Shown here in pieces: positions 58,716 to 64,000 of a DNA stretch of 64,000 nucleotides (positions are counted from its first letter, which is position 1; every line of letters begins with the position of its first letter). Below the pieces are notes generated by a model. That model saw only the letters and a program-made list of their open reading frames with translations, ran no database searches and had not been told where the DNA came from. Source of the stretch: Rosenbergiella nectarea. GTDB lineage: Bacteria > Pseudomonadota > Gammaproteobacteria > Enterobacterales > Enterobacteriaceae. The translations under genes and the position numbers were made by a program. The stretch is from NCBI RefSeq assembly GCF_900111105.1, contig NZ_FOGC01000002.1:290210-354209 (forward strand), written 5' to 3'.

Positions 58716-59581
58716 AAGGCATTGTCCTAGCGGGAGGCTCCGGTACCCGTCTCTATCCGATCACCCAAGGTATTTCTAAACAGTTATTACCGGTTTACGA
58801 TAAACCGATGATCTACTATCCGCTCTCAGTATTAATGATCGCCGGGATCCGCGATATTCTGATCATCACCACACCCGACGATCTGACTTCATTCCAACGG
58901 TTGTTGGGGGATGGGCAACAGTTTGGTTTGCGCTTGACCTATGAGGTACAGCCGAAACCGGAAGGACTCGCGCAAGCTTTTCTGATTGGTGAAGACTTTA
59001 TAGCAGGTGAGGACTGTGCGCTGGTACTCGGCGATAATGTGTTTTTCGGGCAAGGTTTCGGCAGTAAGTTAGTCTCGGTTGCGGAAAACCTATCAGGTGC
59101 AACGGTCTTCGGCTACCAAGTGCGTGATCCAGAACGCTACGGAGTGGTGGAGTTCGATCAACAGTTTAAAGCGTTGTCTCTCGAAGAGAAACCGACGCAT
59201 CCACGATCTAACTGGGCGGTAACGGGTCTGTATTTCTATGACCATCAAGTGACCGAGATGGCTAAACAGGTTAAACCCTCTTCACGGGGTGAACTAGAAA
59301 TCACGGCGATCAACCAAATGTATTTGGAAAGTGGCCAGCTAAACGTCGAAAGGTTAGGTCGAGGGTTTGCGTGGTTAGATACCGGCACACACGAGAGCTT
59401 ACTCGATGCGTCCCAGTTTATTCATACCATTGAAGAACGCCAAGGTTTTAAGGTCGCATGTTTAGAGGAAATCGCTTACCGTCAAGGGTGGCTAACTCGT
59501 GAACAAGTATTGGCGCAAAGCCAACGTCTGGCGAAAACGCGCTATGGCGAATATCTTGCGACAGTAATTGAGCTGATATAA
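58712..59581 (+). CDS. rfbA: Glucose-1-phosphate thymidylyltransferase
   Basis: This enzyme makes dTDP-glucose, the substrate of RfbB. The 289 residues contain the signature [20 protein letters not shown], the [20 protein letters not shown] segment and [10 protein letters not shown]. RfbA/RffH homologues are about 290-293 residues. The pair lacks rfbC and rfbD nearby, so the keto-sugar must be used by enzymes encoded elsewhere, or the genes serve enterobacterial common antigen. It is followed by an intrinsic terminator. Confidence 0.94.
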   Translation: MKGIVLAGGSGTRLYPITQGISKQLLPVYDKPMIYYPLSVLMIAGIRDILIITTPDDLTSFQRLLGDGQQFGLRLTYEVQPKPEGLAQAFLIGEDFIAGEDCALVLGDNVFFGQGFGSKLVSVAENLSGATVFGYQVRDPERYGVVEFDQQFKALSLEEKPTHPRSNWAVTGLYFYDHQVTEMAKQVKPSSRGELEITAINQMYLESGQLNVERLGRGFAWLDTGTHESLLDASQFIHTIEERQGFKVACLEEIAYRQGWLTREQVLAQSQRLAKTRYGEYLATVIELI

Positions 59582-59591
59582 TGAACAACAC

Positions 59592-59618
59592 AGGGGCAAT
59601 GGTGTTTGCCTCTTTTTT
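59592..59618 (+). terminator. Rho-independent terminator of rfbBA
   Basis: The 8-bp stem AGGGGCAA/TTGCCTCT (one G-U pair) is followed by six T residues, 11 bases after the rfbA stop. Confidence 0.85.
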
Positions 59619-59679
59619 ATTCATTGATATTTCTAAGCCCTTATCGACTGGTTATCTTTCCATTGCAGTTGTATTATTC

Positions 59680-59952
59680 CTAATATCGCTTATCGAATTT
59701 CTTAAGATACGCTAGACGCCTTATATAGTGTTCAATGAGGCATAAATAAAACCCATCATAATAAGCAAATGTCTCTTTTATCCAGATAGAGGCTTCGACA
59801 GTGCAATCATTGATAATAGTGTGATCCCACTGCGCTTTTGCCCGCTGAGCATATTGGGTGTTGTAGGACTCATTAATGGCAGCGTTTACCTTCGCGAGCT
59901 AAGTTTTCATCAATATTTTTCTATTCTGTCGCGTTATCGATGATACACCCAT
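59680..59952 (-). pseudogene. Amber-interrupted minus-strand reading frame
   Basis: Read from ATG 59952, a 90-codon frame is broken once by TAG at 59899-59901. It continues for 72 protein-like residues (including QWDHTIINDCTVEASIWIKE and YYDGFYLCLIEHYIRRLAYL) to TAG 59680. The same frame is also open upstream of the ATG to about 60046 (FQLRGLHVIPLAFSSAPPQV). The amino-acid makeup (Trp, Tyr and charged residues in plausible order) looks coding. I do not recognise the family. It could be a decayed accessory gene convergent with rfbA. Confidence 0.4.
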
Positions 59953-60046
59953 AATAAGCTGTACTTGGGGCGGCGCTGAGGAAAAGGCGAGTGGTATTAC
60001 GTGAAGTCCCCTAAGTTGAAACGCGAATAAAGAATAAAATAACCTT

Positions 60047-60576
60047 CACTCTTTTTATCTTTTCGAAAAGGGGTGATAAATCGTGATTGGTTGTATCCCC
60101 GGAGCACAGGATCTTTTGCGACCCGATCAACGATTGTTTTTAGGTTAATCACTCTACATAACAGCGTCAATTTTAGGTATCACCCTAAGATTTATCATAA
60201 CGCAATAAATGCAGTAACTAGTATGCATAGAGGATTTTTAATAAGACTTAAATGTTTATAGAAATTAACTTAGGGTAAACCCCTAGTATCGACCACTGTA
60301 TGGGGTATTCAAACCAAGATGAATTAATCGTTGCGTTAATTTTTAATGCTTATTACTTAAAATAGTCTATCCAAAATCTAAATAATCGCCTAGCGAAGCA
60401 AATAACCCCCATTTTATTGTGATAGAGCACAAAAAAAATGGTGAAAGTGCTTATTGCTGAGCAATAACACTGTATTTATATCGCGAGTGCTTGTTAAGGT
60501 TACCTCTGCAGTCAACATAGCATTCGACATCAACGTGTAACAGGACGGTTACGCGCTAAACACGAAAGGGAAACTC
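60047..60576. other. Region upstream of the two-partner secretion genes
   Basis: About 530 bases without a supportable gene. It must include the tpsB promoter. A 62-codon frame at 60073-60261 has no ribosome site or recognisable content. AT-rich with a few short inverted repeats; no regulator site could be fixed. Confidence 0.5.
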
Positions 60577-62319
60577 GTGGTATATCATATTACTTTCCCC
60601 CAACCCTTGTTACCGGCTTTGGGTCTGCTCTGTTTTTCGGTACAGAGTGAGGCATCTTCCGATCCGCTTCGGCGAGATACATCGCCCTCAATGCAACTGG
60701 CATCGGTAGTACCGCTCAGTGATGACCCGCAGCTTATTCATCAGCAAGCGCAGCAGCGGGCGTTGGAGCAGCGCTTAGCGCCAAATGAACCGACCGTTCA
60801 TCTCGATGTACCAACGCTTCCCCCTCTAGAGAAAGGTTTTCCTCAAGAGACGCCCTGTTTTCTGCTGGAGCAGGTCACACTCTCCGGTGTAGAGGCCGTA
60901 CCGAGTCGGCTTTCCCTACAGCGAGTCGCTAACACTGCAGTAGGGCACTGCATAGGCAGTAAAGGGATAAACTTACTGATGCGACGCCTGCAGAATCGGC
61001 TGGTGGATCATGGCTATGTGACCACGCGCGTACTGGCTCCGGAGCAGGATCTGACCACTCAGCGTCTCCGTCTGACGATAGTACCGGGTAAGCTGCGCCA
61101 ACTGACTACCGCCGCACCGTCTCGTCAAGGTATCTCCCTTACCAGTGCCTTCCCCACGCACACCGGCGATCTGCTTGATCTTCGCGGTTTGGAGCAAGGG
61201 TTGGAAAATCTACAGCGCCTGCCGACAGTCCAGTCGAGTATGGAGATTGTCCCGACAGAACGGCCTGGGGAGAGCGATATCATCGTGAATTGGCAGCAAT
61301 CGCGCAAGTGGCGACTCGGGCTGTCTCTCGACGACTCAGGAACGCGAAGTACAGGTCGTTATCAAGGCGGGACGACACTTTATCTCGATAACCCCCTCAC
61401 GCTCAGCGACAGTCTATACCTTTACGCCGGAAGATCCTTGCTACCCGGCGGGGGTAAGGGCACCCATAATTATACCGGGCAGTACTCGGTGCCCTATGGC
61501 TATTGGCTGGCCAGTGTGACCGGCAGTCACAATGATTACACTCAGACCATAGCGGGGTTGAATGCTGACTACCGTTATCGTGGTCAGAGCCAGCAGATGG
61601 CGCTGCAGCTGGGGCGTATCATCCTTCGAGGGCCCCATCATAAAACTCGCCTGACTGGGGAGCTGGCGCTGCGGGGATCTAAGAATTTTATTGATGATAC
61701 GGCTATCGATGCTCAGCATCGAAAAACCACGTCGTGGAAGGCGACCCTTCAGCATCAACAGTTTATTCATCATGCCGTGCTGAATCTTGGCGTCAGTTAC
61801 CAACAGGGCACGCGATGGTTCGGCGCACTCCCGGCGAGTGAAGAAATCGTTGGCGAAGCAACGGCACTCAGTCGTATCGTTCAGCTAACCGCTGACCTAG
61901 CATACCCTTTTACGATCGCCACGCAGCACTTTCGCTATCAGCTCCTGTATCAACAGCAATTTACCTCAACAAAGTTAACGCCCTCCGAACAATTCTCGAT
62001 AGGCAGCCGATGGACGGTGCGAGGTTTTAATGGCGAGCGTTCACTTAGCGCGGATCGCGGGGCATTAGTCCGTAATGAATGGAGTTGGTCTACCCCCTTT
62101 GCCGCGCAACAGCTCTATTTGGGGATAGATTATGGAGCCCTTAGAGGAAGAAGTGCCTACCAGCAATTGGGACGCTCTCTCGCGGGAAGCGTGCTAGGGG
62201 TTCGAGGACAGGCATTATCGACCGGGTACGATACCTTTGTCGGCATCCCGTTATCTGCTCCGCAAGGTTTTATGAAGGACCGTTTCACCGTTGGCTTTAC
62301 GGTAAATTGGCAATATTAA
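60577..62319 (+). CDS. Two-partner secretion outer-membrane transporter TpsB (ShlB/FhaC/CdiB family)
   Basis: This Omp85-family transporter exports the neighbouring TpsA protein through the outer membrane. The start is GTG 60577 behind AAGGG. In the 580 residues there is an N-terminal signal (cleavage near EASS, about 27), then a Q-rich linker helix region (55-70) and POTRA domains (about 93-250: CFLLEQVTLSGVE, LMRRLQNRLVDHGYVTTRV). A 16-strand barrel follows with the conserved WTVRGFNGERSLSADRG loop (VRGF about 478). The last residue is aromatic (NWQY), as expected for BamA insertion. tpsA follows 10 bases after the stop. Confidence 0.95.
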   Translation: MVYHITFPQPLLPALGLLCFSVQSEASSDPLRRDTSPSMQLASVVPLSDDPQLIHQQAQQRALEQRLAPNEPTVHLDVPTLPPLEKGFPQETPCFLLEQVTLSGVEAVPSRLSLQRVANTAVGHCIGSKGINLLMRRLQNRLVDHGYVTTRVLAPEQDLTTQRLRLTIVPGKLRQLTTAAPSRQGISLTSAFPTHTGDLLDLRGLEQGLENLQRLPTVQSSMEIVPTERPGESDIIVNWQQSRKWRLGLSLDDSGTRSTGRYQGGTTLYLDNPLTLSDSLYLYAGRSLLPGGGKGTHNYTGQYSVPYGYWLASVTGSHNDYTQTIAGLNADYRYRGQSQQMALQLGRIILRGPHHKTRLTGELALRGSKNFIDDTAIDAQHRKTTSWKATLQHQQFIHHAVLNLGVSYQQGTRWFGALPASEEIVGEATALSRIVQLTADLAYPFTIATQHFRYQLLYQQQFTSTKLTPSEQFSIGSRWTVRGFNGERSLSADRGALVRNEWSWSTPFAAQQLYLGIDYGALRGRSAYQQLGRSLAGSVLGVRGQALSTGYDTFVGIPLSAPQGFMKDRFTVGFTVNWQY

Positions 62320-62329
62320 GGATTCAGGG

Positions 62330-64000
62330 ATGAATAAAAATCGCTATCGTATTGTGTTCAACCACGCCCGAGGCATGGCGATGGTGGTCGCCGATATTAC
62401 CGTATCGGCTTATGCACTTACCGCACCTTGCTCCCCCGCAACTCGCATTTCTTCGGCGACGTTCCGTTTAACTCGGCTAAGCTTGGGCATGTTGTTGGCC
62501 GTAGGCGGTATTAGCTTTCCGGCCCAGGCGAAGGTTATCGCGGACTCGCAGGCCTCTGCGCACCAGCAGCCGACCGTCTTACAGACGGCGAACGGTATCG
62601 AGCAGATCAATATTCAAGCCCCGAGTGCCGCAGGGGTGTCGCATAACAAGTATACGCAGTTTGATATTGAGAACCGGGGCGCGATCCTAAATAACGGCCG
62701 GACCATCAGTCAGACCCAGCTCGCCGGACAGGTTGCTGGTAATCCGTGGCTCGCCAGAGGCGAAGCAAAAGTTATTCTCAATGAGGTGAATAGCAAAGAC
62801 CCCTCTTTGCTTAATGGCATGTTGGAGGTCGCCGGTCGCCAAGCCGACATTATTATCGCTAACCCCGCGGGAATTACCTGCGATGGTTGCGGCTTTATCA
62901 ACGCCAATCGAACCACCTTAACCACCGGGCAGGCGCAGTTATCGGATGGCCAAATCAGCCACTACGCGGTGCAGCAGGGGATGATCCGCGTCGAGGGTAA
63001 GGGGATGGACAGTACTCGCCAAGACAGCACTGAGCTACTGGCCCGTGCCGTGAAAATAAACGCCTCGCTGCAGGCGAAGGCCCTGTCGATCACCACCGGC
63101 CAGAACACGATCGATGCCCGCAATGGCGAGGTAACGGTGCAAACAAGGGAAGGCAGTGAACGCCCTCAGTTTGCGATAGATGTCTCCCTGCTGGGGGGCA
63201 TGTACGCCAATAAAATTGTGTTACGCGGGACCGAGTCCGGCGTTGGGGTCCATAATGCCGGGACGCTGGGCGCTGCCGCGGGAGAGGTGATGATCACCAC
63301 TCAAGGTACGCTCACGCACAGTGGTCATCTGCAAGCGAGCCAGCATATCCAGCTGTCCTCTGCGGGGAAAATGTCGAGCCGTGGCACAATCGCTGCCGGG
63401 ATCACGCGTGACGGGAAAACGAGCCAAACCGGTCACTTACTGCTATCTAGTAAAGACGCTATTACGCTCAGTGGTGATCAGCGTGCCAAAGACAGTGTAG
63501 TCGTTAAGGCGACACAGATCACCGCCGATACTAGCCAGACTCACGCCAATCGCGTCGACTTTATCGCCAGCAAAGGCAACGTCGAGACACGAAAGGCCGT
63601 GGTCGTGGCGCAACAGATTAGGGTTGATAGCGCGCAACAGCTTAATAATGATGGGGGCCACCTGAGTGGCGAAACACTCTCCATTAAGGCAACGCGACTC
63701 TCCAATCGTTCGGGCACCCTACAGCACCGCGGTGAACAAGCCTTAACGCTGTCACTCCAGGACGGCATTGATAATCGCCAAGGCCGCATCATCACGCAGA
63801 GTCAGCGCTTAACACTGACCGGCTCGCAACTTAACAATCAGCAGGGGCAGATCAGCGCCGCGCAGATTGCGATCAATACCGCCTCATCCAGCCTGAACAA
63901 TCAACAAGGGGTGATCAGCGCCAGCAAAAAGCTCGAGCTGACTAGCCAAGGAGTGGATAACGATCGGGGGCTGATCCAAGCAGGCGAGTCGCTGACGATT
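62330..64000 (+). CDS. Two-partner secretion exoprotein TpsA (hemagglutinin/CdiA-like), 5' part
   Basis: The frame from ATG 62330 is open for 557 codons and leaves the window. Residues 1-25 match an extended signal peptide (NKNRYRIVFNHARGMAMVV), with likely cleavage after AQA67. The TPS secretion domain (about 70-310) has NPAGITCDGCGFINANR (178-194). From about 330, filamentous hemagglutinin-type repeats appear, marked by LNNQQGQISAA, LNNQQGVISAS and VDNDRGLIQAG. It could be an adhesin, hemolysin or contact-dependent inhibition toxin CdiA. The C-terminus, which decides, is outside. Confidence 0.93.
   Translation, partial: MNKNRYRIVFNHARGMAMVVADITVSAYALTAPCSPATRISSATFRLTRLSLGMLLAVGGISFPAQAKVIADSQASAHQQPTVLQTANGIEQINIQAPSAAGVSHNKYTQFDIENRGAILNNGRTISQTQLAGQVAGNPWLARGEAKVILNEVNSKDPSLLNGMLEVAGRQADIIIANPAGITCDGCGFINANRTTLTTGQAQLSDGQISHYAVQQGMIRVEGKGMDSTRQDSTELLARAVKINASLQAKALSITTGQNTIDARNGEVTVQTREGSERPQFAIDVSLLGGMYANKIVLRGTESGVGVHNAGTLGAAAGEVMITTQGTLTHSGHLQASQHIQLSSAGKMSSRGTIAAGITRDGKTSQTGHLLLSSKDAITLSGDQRAKDSVVVKATQITADTSQTHANRVDFIASKGNVETRKAVVVAQQIRVDSAQQLNNDGGHLSGETLSIKATRLSNRSGTLQHRGEQALTLSLQDGIDNRQGRIITQSQRLTLTGSQLNNQQGQISAAQIAINTASSSLNNQQGVISASKKLELTSQGVDNDRGLIQAGESLTI

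Noticed and set aside
59581-59715. 44-codon hydrophobic frame overlapping the rfbA stop (TAATG)
   Set aside because: The rfbBA intrinsic terminator (59592-59618) lies inside it, so the message would end before most of it is made.
60073-60261. 62-codon plus-strand frame upstream of tpsB
   Set aside because: No ribosome site, no recognisable sequence, and it lies in a likely promoter region.
60416-60440. CRP-like sequence TGTGATAGAGCACA upstream of tpsB
   Set aside because: The spacing between half-sites is two bases too short for a CRP site.
1-64000. CRISPR arrays, tRNA genes, intact insertion sequences, prophage genes
   Set aside because: None seen when reading both strands; no regularly spaced repeats, no cloverleaf with a CCA end, and no transposase motif.

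Overview
The window is a chromosomal segment of a gamma-proteobacterium of the order Enterobacterales. Protein sequences and gene order for most of the first 32 kb match the Escherichia coli tktA to lysS neighbourhood closely (epd-pgk-fbaA-mscS-argO-yggE-argP-rpiA-serA-ygfA-6S RNA-zapA-ygfB-pepP-ubiH-ubiI-gcvTHP-yqfA-ygfZ-sdhE-ygfX-fldB-xerD-dsbC-recJ-prfB-lysS). The rather low GC of the core genes and an exopolysaccharide (EPS) locus related to plant-associated capsules suggest an Erwiniaceae-like organism (Erwinia, Pantoea, Tatumella or Rosenbergiella type). That placement is an inference, not a proof.

Positions 1-32.4 kb are housekeeping: pentose phosphate and glycolysis genes (tktA, rpiA, epd, pgk, fbaA), serine and one-carbon metabolism (serA, ygfA, gcvTHP), ubiquinone hydroxylases, 6S RNA with zapA, DNA recombination and repair (xerD, recJ), disulfide isomerisation (dsbC) and translation (prfB with its programmed frameshift, lysS). 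Differences from E. coli are an internally deleted, frameshifted argO, a nicotinamidase gene placed directly after ubiI, and a small lipoprotein gene between tktA and epd.

Positions 32.5-47 kb are an AT-rich, probably imported Wzy-type EPS/capsule locus. A non-coding leader with a JUMPstart/ops element comes first, then wza-wzb-wzc, a hairpin resembling the group 1 capsule attenuator, and wbaP. An EpsG-type polymerase, a Stealth-family sugar-phosphate transferase, glycosyltransferases, a GH128/Asl1-like glycosidase without a signal peptide and a Wzx flippase follow. The locus ends in a decaying zone with a convergent hexapeptide acetyltransferase, possible tiny membrane proteins and the 5' stump of a DUF2778 (Tlde1-like) gene.

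Positions 47.8-52.5 kb hold mannose use (manA, then manX-manY-manZ-manO), which imports mannose as mannose-6-phosphate and converts it to fructose-6-phosphate. Positions 52.6-55.6 kb hold a LysR regulator divergent from a VanA/VanB-like Rieske oxygenase and reductase of unknown substrate. A small helical periplasmic protein comes next, then ugd and rfbB-rfbA, which supply UDP-glucuronate and dTDP-4-keto-6-deoxyglucose for polysaccharides. The window ends in a two-partner secretion locus: a complete TpsB transporter gene and the first 557 codons of a TpsA/CdiA-like exoprotein that runs off the end. No CRISPR array, tRNA, rRNA or intact insertion sequence was seen.
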